A stretch of 26,198 bases of DNA from Kitasatospora phosalacinea (GCF_000717185.1 NZ_JNYE01000108.1:1-26198); one strand, 5' to 3'; shown: positions 1 to 7,416, counted from the stretch's first letter. Numbers and translations: made by a program. Notes: a model not told the origin generated them from the letters alone.

Positions 1-289
1 CCCCTCCCCCCTGCCGCGCCCACCCGCCCCGTCGGGGCCCGCCGCCCGGTCGGCCCCGGCCCGACCACCGGCCGACCGGACGGGCCAGGGCCTGCCCTGC
101 CCGCAGGCGGCGCCCGGCTCGGCGACGAAGGCGCGGCCGCAGCCGCAGCCGCACGGCGACGAGGCCACCGGCATCGGCACAGGCGCGGGTGCGGGCGGTC
201 CGGCCGGAGCCGAGAGCGGTCGCGACAGCGGTGCTCCGGGTGTCGCCGACGGGCACCGGCCGGGGGCGGGCGGTACCGAGCGTCCGCCC

Positions 290-325
290 CCGGGCACGCC
301 CCCGGGCACGCCCCCGGGCACGCCC
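290..325 (+). repeat. Three tandem copies of a 12-bp unit (CCGGGCACGCCC)
   Basis: Three perfect head-to-tail copies lie immediately before the GTG at 326. The unit is a multiple of three and in the whiG frame would encode a Pro-Gly-Thr-Pro repeat, so copy-number change would not break the frame. It fits either a continuing low-complexity WhiG N-terminus or a GC-rich intergenic repeat. Bases 1-325 hold no other gene I can support. Confidence 0.75.
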
Positions 326-1714
326 GTGGCCGGGTCTGCGGCCGGGCGTCCGGTGCGCGGCCAGTCCAAGCGGGGAGCCCGGTCGAAGGAGAAGGAGCCG
401 TCTGCCCGGAGCGCCCAGGTCCGCAGGCAGGCGGGCGGGCCGCCGCCCGCGCGCTCGCCGGAATCTCCGGCGCAGGGCACGAGCGGGGCTCAGGGCACGA
501 GCGGGAGTTCGGGCCTGCGGAAGGGTGCGCCCCCGTCGGTCCCGCTGCCGGCCCCCGCGCCCGGCCCGGGCGGCGGGAGCAGCCGCGGGAGCGGGAACGG
601 ACAGCCGTCGCCGGAGTCGGGCGTGCCGTCGGCGGTGCCGCCGCCCGCTGCGGCCGCGCCTCCGGTCGGGGGCGCGGTTCCGGCCGGGCCTACCTCTTCT
701 GCGACTCCCGCAACTCCTGCGACTCCCACCGTTCCCACGGTTCCCGGGGCTTCCGGCGAAGCCGTGCCGTCCGCGAAGACCGGCGGGCGCAACGGGTCGT
801 CGAGCAGTGGCAGTGGCAGTGGCAGTAGCAGTGGTGCGAGTACGGGCACGGGCGGGCGGGCCGGTGCGACGGTGCCCGCGCCGGCTTCCGTGCCCGGGGC
901 GCGCGGCGGTGCGGCGGCGGAGGGCCGGGCGGGGGAGCGGGCGAAGGGCGCCGACCAGTCGGCGCTGCAGGCACTGTGGCGCTCGTACAAGGAGAGCGGC
1001 GACCAGGGGCTCCGGGACCAGTTGATCCTGCACTACTCGCCGCTGGTGAAGTACGTGGCGGGCCGGGTCGGGGTCGGGCTGCCCGCCAACGTGGAGCAGG
1101 CGGACTTCGTGTCCTCCGGGGTCTTCGGGCTGATCGACGCCATCGAGAAGTTCGACATCGACCGGGCGATCAAGTTCGAGACCTACGCGATCAGTCGGAT
1201 CCGCGGTGCGATCATCGACGAACTGCGGGCGTTGGACTGGATCCCCAGGTCGGTCCGGCAGAAGGCCAAAGCGGTCGAGCGGGCCTACGCCACGCTGGAG
1301 GCCCGGCTGCGGCGGACTCCGCACGATCCCGAGGTCGCGAGCGAGATGGGCATCTCGCTCGACGATCTGCACACCATTTTCAGCCAGTTGTCCCTGGCCA
1401 ACGTGGTGGCGCTGGACGAGCTGCTGCACTCGGCGGGCGAGGGCGGCGACCGGCTCACCCTGATGGAGACGCTGCCGGACAGCGGTGCGGACAACCCGGT
1501 CGAGATCGCCGAGGACCGCGAACTGCGGCGGCTGCTCGCCTCGGCGGTCAACACGCTGCCCGAACGGGAGAAGACCGTCGTGACGCTCTACTACTACGAG
1601 GGCCTGACCCTGGCGGAGATCGGCCAGGTGCTCGGGGTGACCGAGAGCCGGGTCAGCCAGATCCACACCAAGTCGGTGCTGCAGCTGCGGGCGAAGATGT
1701 CCGACGTCCGGTGA
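326..1714 (+). CDS. whiG: RNA polymerase sigma factor WhiG (FliA/sigma-28 family), long N-terminal extension
   Basis: Sporulation sigma factor that directs core RNA polymerase to genes of aerial hypha development. The conserved part starts near residue 215 ([13 protein letters not shown]). Region 2 spans about 230-320 and includes [38 protein letters not shown] and [20 protein letters not shown]. Region 4, about 405-458, includes [16 protein letters not shown] and the helix-turn-helix [16 protein letters not shown]. WhiG proteins I know are about 280 aa; this frame gives 462 aa from the GTG at 326 and stays open to base 2. The first ~210 residues are low-complexity Gly/Ser/Pro/Ala. The start is uncertain. 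GTG 623 has GGAG six bases upstream (364 aa). GTG 872 or 890 would give the usual length (280 or 274 aa) but lack a clear ribosome binding site. Identity is very sure; the start is not. Confidence 0.93.
   Translation: MAGSAAGRPVRGQSKRGARSKEKEPSARSAQVRRQAGGPPPARSPESPAQGTSGAQGTSGSSGLRKGAPPSVPLPAPAPGPGGGSSRGSGNGQPSPESGVPSAVPPPAAAAPPVGGAVPAGPTSSATPATPATPTVPTVPGASGEAVPSAKTGGRNGSSSSGSGSGSSSGASTGTGGRAGATVPAPASVPGARGGAAAEGRAGERAKGADQSALQALWRSYKESGDQGLRDQLILHYSPLVKYVAGRVGVGLPANVEQADFVSSGVFGLIDAIEKFDIDRAIKFETYAISRIRGAIIDELRALDWIPRSVRQKAKAVERAYATLEARLRRTPHDPEVASEMGISLDDLHTIFSQLSLANVVALDELLHSAGEGGDRLTLMETLPDSGADNPVEIAEDRELRRLLASAVNTLPEREKTVVTLYYYEGLTLAEIGQVLGVTESRVSQIHTKSVLQLRAKMSDVR
804..840 (+). repeat. 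Imperfect AGTGGC hexamer repeat encoding a Ser/Gly run inside the whiG frame
   Basis: AGTGGC-like hexamers run in the whiG frame and encode alternating Ser and Gly in the N-terminal extension, about residues 157-171. In-frame repeats of this kind are a common source of length variation in linkers. There is no sign of a frame break. Confidence 0.6.
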
Positions 1715-1778
1715 GCGCGGTGCGGCGCGTGCTGGCCGGTGGGAGCGCGCTGTCGTGCCCACCGCTCGTCGGCGTCCG

Positions 1779-1784
1779 TAGAGT
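1779..1784 (+). promoter_or_regulatory. Candidate -10 box (TAGAGT) for a leaderless tetR transcript
   Basis: TAGAGT matches the TANNNT -10 pattern and ends six bases before the GTG at 1791, the geometry expected when transcription begins at the start codon. No good -35 element is visible at the right distance, so this is a weak call. Confidence 0.3.
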
Positions 1785-1790
1785 TGGGAC

Positions 1791-2468
1791 GTGCCGAAAA
1801 TCCGGGCGGCCACGGTGGCCGAGCATCGACAGTTGCAGCAGGCGGCGCTGCTGGACGCCGCACGCGTCCTGCTGGCGGAGGGCGGCCGGGAGGCGCTGAG
1901 CTTCGGCGCGCTCGCGGCGCGCACCGGTCTGGCCAGGTCCTCGGTGTACGAATACTTCCGCTCGAAGTCCGAACTGGTGGAAGCGCTCTGCACGGTCGAC
2001 CTCCCACTCTGGGCCGCCGAGGTCGAAGCGGGCATGGCGGTCCGCGACAGCGCGGTCGAGCGGATCGAGGCGTACGTCCGCGGCCAGGTGTCGCTGGCCA
2101 CCGACCCGCTGCACCGGGCCGTGGTCGCCGTCGCCGAGCACGAACTCGACGACGCCGCGCGGGCCAGGATCAGGGCGGCCCACGCCGGGCTGACCGCCAT
2201 GGTGGTCAGCACCCTGGAGGACCTCGGCCACGACCGGCCCGGCGTCGCGGCCTCGCTGCTCCAGGGCGTGGTGGAGGCGGCGGTCCGTCAGGCCGAACGG
2301 ATCCGCGGCGAGGACGCCGCCGCCGTGGCCGAGGCCGTCCGGGAGATCGCCGACACCGCGGTGCGCTTCGCCCTCGACGGCCTGCGCCCGGCGGACCGCG
2401 GAGGAGAGCGCCCGGCGGACCGCGGAGGAGAGCGTCCGGCGGGGGCGGGCGGCCCGGCCGGGCGCTGA
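1791..2468 (+). CDS. TetR/AcrR family transcriptional regulator
   Basis: A 225-aa one-component repressor-type protein. The N-terminal TetR DNA-binding domain covers about residues 12-66: LLDAARVLLAEGGREALSFG, then the helix-turn-helix LAARTGLARSSVYEYFRSKS and ELVEAL. The C-terminal half is helical and should form the ligand and dimer domain; no ligand can be read from the sequence. It starts at GTG 1791, 76 bases after whiG, with no convincing Shine-Dalgarno. A TAGAGT box at 1779-1784 leaves only six bases before the start, which suggests a leaderless mRNA. The C-terminus ends in two and a half copies of an 8-residue repeat (RPADRGGE) encoded by a 24-bp tandem repeat. A TetR gene between whiG and the rpsB region is familiar in Streptomyces; its target is unknown to me. 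Confidence 0.85.
   Translation: MPKIRAATVAEHRQLQQAALLDAARVLLAEGGREALSFGALAARTGLARSSVYEYFRSKSELVEALCTVDLPLWAAEVEAGMAVRDSAVERIEAYVRGQVSLATDPLHRAVVAVAEHELDDAARARIRAAHAGLTAMVVSTLEDLGHDRPGVAASLLQGVVEAAVRQAERIRGEDAAAVAEAVREIADTAVRFALDGLRPADRGGERPADRGGERPAGAGGPAGR
2385..2432 (+). repeat. Two perfect 24-bp tandem repeats at the 3' end of the tetR gene
   Basis: Two identical 24-bp units (2385-2408 and 2409-2432) plus a partial third encode RPADRGGE-RPADRGGE-RPAGAGG at the C-terminus. The unit is a multiple of three and lies after the helical TetR domain, so it probably adds a disordered, dispensable tail. Confidence 0.85.
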
Positions 2469-2476
2469 GCCCCCGC

Positions 2477-3127
2477 TCAGGGCGGGGCGAGCGGTAGCAG
2501 CCGGGCCCGGCCGGAACCGAGCAGGGCGAGCGGGTCGAGGTAGCGGTCGCCGCGGAGCAGGCCCCAGTGCAGGCAGCCGACCGGGCAGTGGCCGGATCCG
2601 GTGGCCACCACCCCGATCGGGTCGCCCGCCGCCACGCCCGTGCCGACCGTCGCGGAGGCGGTCACCGGCAGGTACGTGGTCCGCAGCGGAGGAGCGCCCG
2701 ACCCGGTGTGGGTCACCACGACCACCGGACGCCCGGCGACCTCCCCGGCGAAGGTCACCGCGCCGGGCGCCGCGGCCCGCACCACCGTGCCCGGCGCGGC
2801 CGCCAGGTCCACCCCGCGGTGACCGGCAGCCCAGCGCGTCGGAGGCGGAGCGAACCGCCGCAGCAGCCCCGACCGATCGCCCACCGGCCACACCCGCCCC
2901 GGCCCGGGCCCGACCACGAGCGGTCCCGCCGAGGGAGGCCCCGCCGCGGGGGAGCGCACCGCGCCCGCCCCCGGCGCGAACCCGCCGCACACCACCAGCA
3001 CCAACCCCTGCACCAGCAGCAGCACCCCCGCCCGCGCCCCTGCCCGCGCCCCCGTCCGCATTCCCGCCCGTCCCCGTCCCCGTCCCCGCACCCGCACCCG
3101 CACTCGTACCCGAGCTCCCGTCCGCAC
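2477..3127 (-). CDS. M23/LytM-like peptidoglycan-associated protein, catalytic histidines apparently missing
   Basis: A 216-aa exported protein convergent with tetR. The N-terminus is extremely Arg-rich (about residues 1-32), then a hydrophobic signal or anchor segment at 33-48 (AGVLLLVQGLVLVVCGGF region). A LytM-type domain fills about 85-200. The first zinc-binding motif is kept as GHRGVDL (His103, Asp107), as is the last ligand His in CLHWG (His187). LytM enzymes use HxH and a His in a YxH-type strand for catalysis. Here these positions read CLH (Cys185) and YLPV, so catalysis may be lost. The GTG start at 3127 is supported by GGAGGAG six bases upstream; ATG 3061 is an alternative that drops the Arg-rich leader. 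Relatives next to rpsB in other streptomycetes may share these changes, so this could be a family trait rather than decay. Confidence 0.8.
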   Translation of the reverse strand: MRTGARVRVRVRVRGRGRGRAGMRTGARAGARAGVLLLVQGLVLVVCGGFAPGAGAVRSPAAGPPSAGPLVVGPGPGRVWPVGDRSGLLRRFAPPPTRWAAGHRGVDLAAAPGTVVRAAAPGAVTFAGEVAGRPVVVVTHTGSGAPPLRTTYLPVTASATVGTGVAAGDPIGVVATGSGHCPVGCLHWGLLRGDRYLDPLALLGSGRARLLPLAPP

Positions 3128-3212
3128 CGGCCGCTCCTCCCCGTGGTGATGCCCGTCCGCTCCCGTCAGGGTGGGGTCTGCGGTGCCCGGCGCGCGGATC
3201 GGTTCCGGGGCC

Positions 3213-3239
3213 TGTGGACAGACCGGGGGGTGTGGACAA
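3213..3239 (-). promoter_or_regulatory. Two DnaA boxes, 18 bp apart, upstream of rpsB
   Basis: On the minus strand, 3231-3239 reads TTGTCCACA, the strong DnaA box of Streptomyces oriC, and 3213-3221 reads CTGTCCACA, which fits the degenerate consensus. The boxes have the same orientation, start exactly 18 bp apart, and lie in the divergent space between the M23 gene and rpsB. Seen: the two 9-mers. Inferred: DnaA binding, either for regulation or as a titration site. Confidence 0.5.
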
Positions 3240-3343
3240 CTGCCGTCCCCCGCAGGGGTGAACGGTGGACGGCGGGCCGTGCCGAGCTGCGCTGAACAGG
3301 GCGGCGGGGACGCGGGGAGTCGCCCGCCGCTCGGGGCTTCCCG

Positions 3344-3349
3344 TACACT
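3344..3349 (+). promoter_or_regulatory. Candidate -10 box (TACACT) of the rpsB promoter
   Basis: TACACT fits TANNNT and would place the transcript start near 3355, giving rpsB a leader of about 265 nt. The -35 region (around 3320-3325) is not a good match, so the call rests on the -10 and on the structured leader beginning just downstream. Confidence 0.35.
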
Positions 3350-3356
3350 TCACACG

Positions 3357-3376
3357 CGACCCGGTCTGCCGGGTCG
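3357..3376 (+). promoter_or_regulatory. Perfect 8-bp hairpin at the start of the rpsB leader
   Basis: CGACCCGG and CCGGGTCG pair perfectly around a TCTG tetraloop. It falls at the expected 5' end of the rpsB transcript, where it could stabilise the mRNA or form part of the larger leader structure. There is no T-run, so it is not an obvious terminator. Confidence 0.55.
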
Positions 3377-3416
3377 ACTTCGCACGCCCCGCCACCGGCG
3401 GCCCGACCCCCTCGGG

Positions 3417-3530
3417 GGAGCGGTCGTCACGGTGCGAGTGCCGCTCGGTCCGCCGAGCCTGCCGAGGCCGCAAGCCTCGCGCAGGCCGAGCGGCTTGGCA
3501 CGTCGGGGCGTCAGGCGTGACGGTCGCCCC
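3417..3530 (+). ncRNA. Large structured 5' leader element of rpsB
   Basis: Three nested pairings can be read by eye. The outer stem pairs 3420-3431 with 3516-3527 (CGTCACG/CGTGACG core plus wobbles). The middle stem pairs 3440-3447 with 3487-3494 (GCCGCTCG/CGAGCGGC). The inner hairpin pairs GCCTGC (3457-3462) with GCAGGC (3481-3486) and CGAGGC (3463-3468) with GCCTCG (3474-3479) around the loop CGCAA, with one bulged C. The element ends about 90 nt before the rpsB start. In other bacteria ribosomal protein S2 represses its own operon through the rpsB leader, so an autoregulatory S2 site is a reasonable guess. I cannot assign it to a named RNA family. Confidence 0.55.
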
Positions 3531-3620
3531 GACCGGCACGGACAAAACCGAGTACCCCGGCACCCCACAGGCTGCAACCCGCCGAACGGCGCGCCGGGCA
3601 ACACACGAGGAGCACGGCAC

Positions 3621-4505
3621 ATGGCCGTCGTCACGATGCGGGAGCTGCTGGAGAGCGGCGTCCACTTCGGTCACCAGACCCGTCGTTGGAACCCGAAGAT
3701 GAAGCGCTTCATCTTCACGGAGCGCAACGGCATCTACATCATCGACCTCCTGCAGTCGCTGAACTACATCGACCGCGCCTTCGAGTTCGTCAAGGAGACC
3801 GTTGCCCACGGCGGCAGCGTCCTCTTCGTCGGCACCAAGAAGCAGGCCCAGGAGGCCATCGCCGAGCAGGCGACCCGCGTGGGCATGCCGTACGTCAACC
3901 AGCGCTGGCTGGGCGGCATGCTGACCAACTTCTCGACCGTCTACAAGCGCCTGCAGCGCCTCAAGGAGCTCGGCGAGATCGACTTCACGGATGTGGCCGG
4001 CTCGGGCCTCACCAAGAAGGAGCTCCTGGTCCTCCAGCGCGAGTACGACAAGCTGGAGAAGACCCTCGGCGGTATCCGCGACATGCAGCGCGTGCCCAGC
4101 GCCGTCTGGATCGTGGACACCAAGAAGGAGCACATCGCGGTCGGCGAGGCCCGGAAGCTCAACATCCCGGTCGTCGCCATCCTCGACACCAACTGTGACC
4201 CGGACGAGGTCGACTACAAGATCCCGGGCAACGACGACGCCATCCGCTCCGTCACCCTGCTGACCCGCGTGATCGCCGACGCCGTCGCCGAGGGCCTGAA
4301 GTCCCGCGCCGGTGTCGCCAAGGGCGACGCCAAGGCCGAGCCGGGCGCCGACCAGCCGCTGGCCGCCTGGGAGAAGGAGATCCTCGAGGGCGAGAAGGCC
4401 GCCGAGGCCCCCGCCGCCGAGGCCGCCGCCACCGAGGCCCCGGCCGAGGCCGCTGCCGAGGCCCCCGCCGCCGAGGCTCCGGCCGCCGAGGCCGAGCAGG
4501 CCTGA
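3621..4505 (+). CDS. rpsB: 30S ribosomal protein S2 (uS2)
   Basis: Structural protein of the small ribosomal subunit, 294 aa. The start reads [20 protein letters not shown], the universal S2 N-terminus, followed by [27 protein letters not shown] and the [20 protein letters not shown] signature. The internal segment [20 protein letters not shown] is also typical. After about residue 250 there is an actinobacterial Ala/Glu/Pro-rich acidic tail (EAPAAEA-type repeats). The ATG at 3621 has GAGGAG at 3607-3612, eight bases upstream, and the conserved N-terminus begins exactly here, so frame readings that start further upstream are not the gene. It is followed by tsf after a hairpin. Regulation probably acts through the structured leader and the intergenic hairpin. 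Confidence 0.98.
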   Translation: MAVVTMRELLESGVHFGHQTRRWNPKMKRFIFTERNGIYIIDLLQSLNYIDRAFEFVKETVAHGGSVLFVGTKKQAQEAIAEQATRVGMPYVNQRWLGGMLTNFSTVYKRLQRLKELGEIDFTDVAGSGLTKKELLVLQREYDKLEKTLGGIRDMQRVPSAVWIVDTKKEHIAVGEARKLNIPVVAILDTNCDPDEVDYKIPGNDDAIRSVTLLTRVIADAVAEGLKSRAGVAKGDAKAEPGADQPLAAWEKEILEGEKAAEAPAAEAAATEAPAEAAAEAPAAEAPAAEAEQA

Positions 4506-4519
4506 CGCACCACCAGGGC

Positions 4520-4560
4520 GAGGGGCACCGGCCGGGCTGAGCCGGTGGGTGCCCCTCTCT
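4520..4560 (+). terminator. Hairpin between rpsB and tsf (terminator or attenuator)
   Basis: GAGGGGCAC (4520-4528) pairs with GTGCCCCTC (4549-4557), with a second inner pairing CGGC/GCCG, followed by a pyrimidine run (TCTCTCCC). Partial termination here would make more S2 mRNA than EF-Ts mRNA while keeping the genes in one operon. Confidence 0.7.
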
Positions 4561-4637
4561 CCCGTGCCGGGGGTCCGCACCCCGGACCCCGGCACTTTCC
4601 CACGCAGACACGCGAGACGTGAGAAGAGATCACAACC

Positions 4638-5477
4638 ATGGCGAACTTCACCGCCGCGGACGTCAAGAAGCTCCGTGAGCTCACCGGCGCCGGCATGATG
4701 GACTGCAAGAAGGCCCTGGACGAGGCCGAGGGCGACGTCCAGAAGGCCGTCGAGCTCCTGCGCATCAAGGGCCAGAAGGGCGTTGCCAAGCGCGAGGGCC
4801 GTGACGCCTCCAACGGCGCCGTCGCCGCGCTGATCAGCGAGGACAAGAAGTCCGGCGTCCTGGTCGAGCTGAACTGCGAGACCGACTTCGTCGCCAAGGG
4901 CGGCAAGTTCGTCGAGGTCGCCAACGCGATCGCCACCCACGTGGCCGCCACCTCCCCGGCCGACCTGGACGCCGCCCTGGCCTCCGAGATCAACCCGGGC
5001 CAGACCGTCCAGCAGTTCGTGGACGAGGCCAACGCGACCCTCGGCGAGAAGATCGTCTTCCGCCGCTTCGCGCAGTTCGACAACGACGGCTTCGTCGCCG
5101 TCTACATGCACAAGTCGGACCCGGACCTGCCGCCGACCATCGGTGTCCTCGTCGAGCTCGACCAGGAGAACGCCGAGACCGCCAAGGACGTCGCGCAGCA
5201 CATCGCCGCCTTCGCGCCGAAGTACCTCTCCCGCGAGGAGATCCCGGCCGAGGAGCTGGAGAACGAGCGCCGCGTCGCCGAGGCCACCGCTCGCGAGGAG
5301 GGCAAGCCCGAGGCCGCCCTGCCGAAGATCGTCGAGGGTCGGGTCACCGGCTTCGTCAAGGAGAACGCCGTGCTGGAGCAGGCGTTCGCCAAGGACAACA
5401 AGAAGTCCGTCGCCAAGGTCCTCGACGAGGCCGGCGTCACCCTCAAGCGCTTCGTCCGCTTCCGCGTCGGCGCCTGA
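4638..5477 (+). CDS. tsf: Translation elongation factor Ts
   Basis: Guanine-nucleotide exchange factor for EF-Tu in the cytoplasm, 279 aa. The N-terminal UBA-like domain is MANFTAADVKKLRELTGAGM followed by MDCKKALDEAEGDVQKAVE. The exchange motif with the key Asp-Phe pair is CETDFVAK (about residues 79-86). The dimerisation subdomains follow, and the protein ends with the usual KRFVRFRVG-type C-terminus. The length is normal for actinobacteria, without the longer insertions of Gram-negative EF-Ts. The ATG at 4638 follows a purine-rich AGAAGAG stretch. It lies 132 bases after rpsB, beyond the intergenic hairpin, so it may depend partly on rpsB read-through. Confidence 0.98.
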   Translation: MANFTAADVKKLRELTGAGMMDCKKALDEAEGDVQKAVELLRIKGQKGVAKREGRDASNGAVAALISEDKKSGVLVELNCETDFVAKGGKFVEVANAIATHVAATSPADLDAALASEINPGQTVQQFVDEANATLGEKIVFRRFAQFDNDGFVAVYMHKSDPDLPPTIGVLVELDQENAETAKDVAQHIAAFAPKYLSREEIPAEELENERRVAEATAREEGKPEAALPKIVEGRVTGFVKENAVLEQAFAKDNKKSVAKVLDEAGVTLKRFVRFRVGA

Positions 5478-5539
5478 GAACCGCTCCCCGCGGTCCGTCC
5501 CGCCCTCCCGGCCCCGCGCCGGACATAAAGTAGGAGGAC

Positions 5540-5609
5540 CGCTCCCGTCCGCGAGGACGGAGGAGCGCGCCGACCGAGCCCCCCAGCACCCCCAGGGGGC
5601 GGCGTCGGC
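5540..5609 (+). promoter_or_regulatory. Two adjacent hairpins in the tsf-pyrH spacer
   Basis: Hairpin A pairs CGCTCC-CGTCC (5540-5550) with GGACG-GGAGCG (5555-5559 and 5562-5567) around a GCGA loop. Hairpin B pairs GCCGAC (5569-5574) with GTCGGC (5604-5609) and GCCCCC (5578-5583) with GGGGGC (5595-5600). They lie back to back, 3-4 bases before a possible upstream ORF. Neither has a T-run, so regulation of pyrH seems likelier than simple termination, though A or B could still end the tsf transcript. Confidence 0.5.
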
Positions 5610-5612
5610 ACC

Positions 5613-5717
5613 ATGAACGACGAGGAGGCCATTGCCGTGCAGGAGACCGTACCGGTTCCCGCGGCAGTGGCCTCCTCTCGTGTACACGGCACCGGGTCCG
5701 CACACCCGGCGCCGTGA
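5613..5717 (+). CDS. Possible 34-codon upstream ORF before pyrH
   Basis: ATG 5613 opens a 34-aa frame ([20 protein letters not shown] then [14 protein letters not shown]) ending at TGA 5717, 49 bases before the pyrH start and in another frame. Its only Shine-Dalgarno-like sequence, AGGGGG at 5594-5599, is buried in the right arm of the preceding hairpin and is rather far from the ATG. Codon use is Streptomyces-like. I recognise no family. It could be a regulatory leader peptide for pyrH or a chance frame. Confidence 0.3.
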   Translation: MNDEEAIAVQETVPVPAAVASSRVHGTGSAHPAP

Positions 5718-5746
5718 CCAGCACTTTGCAGATCTGCTGACCAGCA
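5715..5746 (+). promoter_or_regulatory. Direct repeats TGACCAGCA flanking palindrome GCAGATCTGC upstream of pyrH
   Basis: TGACCAGCA occurs at 5715-5723 and 5738-5746, exactly 23 bp apart, with the perfect 10-bp palindrome GCAGATCTGC at 5728-5737 between them. The cluster lies 20 bp upstream of the pyrH start and is a candidate operator or structured translation-control site. The factor is unknown. Confidence 0.4.
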
Positions 5747-5766
5747 GGCGGAGAAGGAGAAAGTCC

Positions 5767-6522
5767 ATGCAGGAGACGCAGGAGACCGCGCAGGGCGGTG
5801 CACGCCGCCGGGTACTGCTCAAGCTGTCCGGCGAGGCGTTCGCCGGCGGAGGCGGCCTCGGCGTCGACCCGGACGTGGTGCACGCCATCGCCCGCGAGAT
5901 CGCCACGGTGGTCCGGGCCGGGACGGAGGTCGCCATCGTGATCGGCGGCGGCAACTTCTTCCGCGGCGCCGAGCTCCAGCAGCGCGGCATGGACCGGGCC
6001 CGCTCCGACTACATGGGCATGCTCGGCACGGTGATGAACTGCCTGGCGCTCCAGGACTTCCTGATCAAGGAGGGCATGGAGACCCGGGTGCAGACCGCCA
6101 TCACGATGGGCCAGGTCGCCGAGCCGTACCTGCCGCTGCGCGCCATCCGGCACCTGGAGAAGGGCCGCGTGGTGATCTTCGGCGCGGGCATGGGCATGCC
6201 CTACTTCTCCACCGACACCACCGCCGTGCAGCGCGCCCTGGAGATCCACGCCGACGTCCTGCTGATGGGCAAGAACGGCGTCGACGGCGTCTACGACTCC
6301 GACCCGCGCACCAACCCGGCCGCGGTCCGGTTCGACGCGCTGGACTACACCGAGGTGATCTCCCGCGACCTCAAGGTCGCCGACCTGACCGCGATCACCC
6401 TGTGCAAGGACAACGGACTGCCGATCCTGGTCTTCGAGCTGCTCGCCGAGGGCAATATCGCCCGTGCGGTCAAGGGTGAGAAGATCGGCACACTCATCAG
6501 CGAGGACTCCGCCCGGGCCTAG
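5767..6522 (+). CDS. pyrH: Uridylate kinase (UMP kinase)
   Basis: Phosphorylates UMP to UDP with ATP in pyrimidine nucleotide synthesis; forms hexamers in the cytoplasm; 251 aa. It belongs to the amino-acid-kinase fold. The N-terminal strand is [12 protein letters not shown], the glycine loop is IGGGNFFRG, then [19 protein letters not shown] and [16 protein letters not shown] for substrate and oligomer contacts. [14 protein letters not shown] is the nucleotide-binding segment, and the C-terminus is GTLISED. The ATG at 5767 is preceded by AAGGAG about seven bases upstream. A TTG far upstream in the same frame would add a basic, non-conserved leader and is rejected. Bacterial PyrH enzymes are usually UTP-inhibited and GTP-activated. 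It is 80 bases from frr, with the leader described above. Confidence 0.97.
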   Translation: MQETQETAQGGARRRVLLKLSGEAFAGGGGLGVDPDVVHAIAREIATVVRAGTEVAIVIGGGNFFRGAELQQRGMDRARSDYMGMLGTVMNCLALQDFLIKEGMETRVQTAITMGQVAEPYLPLRAIRHLEKGRVVIFGAGMGMPYFSTDTTAVQRALEIHADVLLMGKNGVDGVYDSDPRTNPAAVRFDALDYTEVISRDLKVADLTAITLCKDNGLPILVFELLAEGNIARAVKGEKIGTLISEDSARA

Positions 6523-6602
6523 GCGTCGGGGCTCCGAGCAGCAACAGCCGTCCGGGGCACCGGGACGGGACAACAGCAGATGAACCGGACAGGGAGCAGA
6601 CA

Positions 6603-7160
6603 GTGATCGATGAGACCCTCCTCGAGGCCGAGGAGAAGATGGAGAAGGCCGTCGGCGTCGCCAAGGACGACCTCGCGGCCATCCGCACCGGGCGCGCGCA
6701 CCCGGCGATGTTCGCCAAGATCGTCGCGGAGTACTACGGTGCCCTGACGCCGATCAACCAGCTGGCCTCGTTCTCCGTGCCGGAGCCGCGGATGGCCATG
6801 GTCACCCCGTTCGACAAGACCGCGCTGAAGGCCATCGAGACCGCGATCCGCGACTCGGACCTGGGCGTCAACCCGTCGAACGACGGTTCCGTCATCCGGG
6901 TGGTGCTCCCGCAGCTCACCGAGGAGCGCCGCCGCGAGTACATCAAGCAGGCCCGCGGCAAGGGCGAGGACGCCAAGGTCTCGGTCCGTTCCGTCCGCCG
7001 CAAGGCCAAGGACGCGATCGACAAGCTGGTCAAGGACAAGGAGATCGGCGAGGACGACGGTCGCCGCGGCGAGAAGGAGCTCGACGACCTGACCGCCAAG
7101 TTCGTGGCGCAGATCGACGAGCTGCTCAAGCACAAGGAAGCCGAGCTGCTGGAGGTCTGA
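6603..7160 (+). CDS. frr: Ribosome recycling factor
   Basis: With EF-G it splits the post-termination ribosome so subunits can be reused; 185 aa, the normal length. The N-terminal helix of the long three-helix bundle reads [20 protein letters not shown], then the conserved IRTGRAHP segment. The globular domain contains [20 protein letters not shown] and [20 protein letters not shown]. The C-terminal helices include [20 protein letters not shown] and [16 protein letters not shown]. The GTG at 6603 has AGGGAG at 6591-6596, six bases upstream, and starts exactly at the conserved N-terminus. It follows pyrH by 80 bases with no clear terminator between, so the two are probably co-transcribed. Confidence 0.98.
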   Translation: MIDETLLEAEEKMEKAVGVAKDDLAAIRTGRAHPAMFAKIVAEYYGALTPINQLASFSVPEPRMAMVTPFDKTALKAIETAIRDSDLGVNPSNDGSVIRVVLPQLTEERRREYIKQARGKGEDAKVSVRSVRRKAKDAIDKLVKDKEIGEDDGRRGEKELDDLTAKFVAQIDELLKHKEAELLEV

Positions 7161-7416
7161 TCCGGACCCCTGCGCGCAACGCCCCGGACCGGCGGCCCGA
7201 CCGCCCGGCCCGGGGCGCGGCTCCACCCGGGCCCTGACCCGCCCCGCACGGGACGGCACCGGAGGCCCGCCCGGGTCGACCCCGAGCGGCCCGCCCCGGC
7301 CGACCCAAGCGGCCCGACCCGGCCGACACCAAACGGGTCACGCGCGGCGACCCCCGGCATGGCGAGGGGGCGGCGCGGCACAGACTCAGATCATGCCCCC
7401 CGCCCAGGAGAGCCCC
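7161..7416 (+). other. frr-cdsA spacer, GC-rich, no gene seen
   Basis: About 255 bases with repeated GGCCCGACC/CGGCCGACC-like words and no reading frame that looks like a gene. I see no strong hairpin terminator after frr. A CAGACT near 7381 might be a -10 for cdsA, but no -35 supports it. cdsA may be read from the upstream operon. Confidence 0.4.

Noticed and set aside
5632..5766. Upstream TTG start for pyrH adding 45 residues
   Set aside because: The added residues are basic and non-conserved, while ATG 5767 has a good Shine-Dalgarno and the family N-terminus.
1653..5990. A minus-strand open frame of about 1445 codons
   Set aside because: It runs antisense across whiG, rpsB and tsf and mirrors their codon structure; high GC removes stops. 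No family motif.
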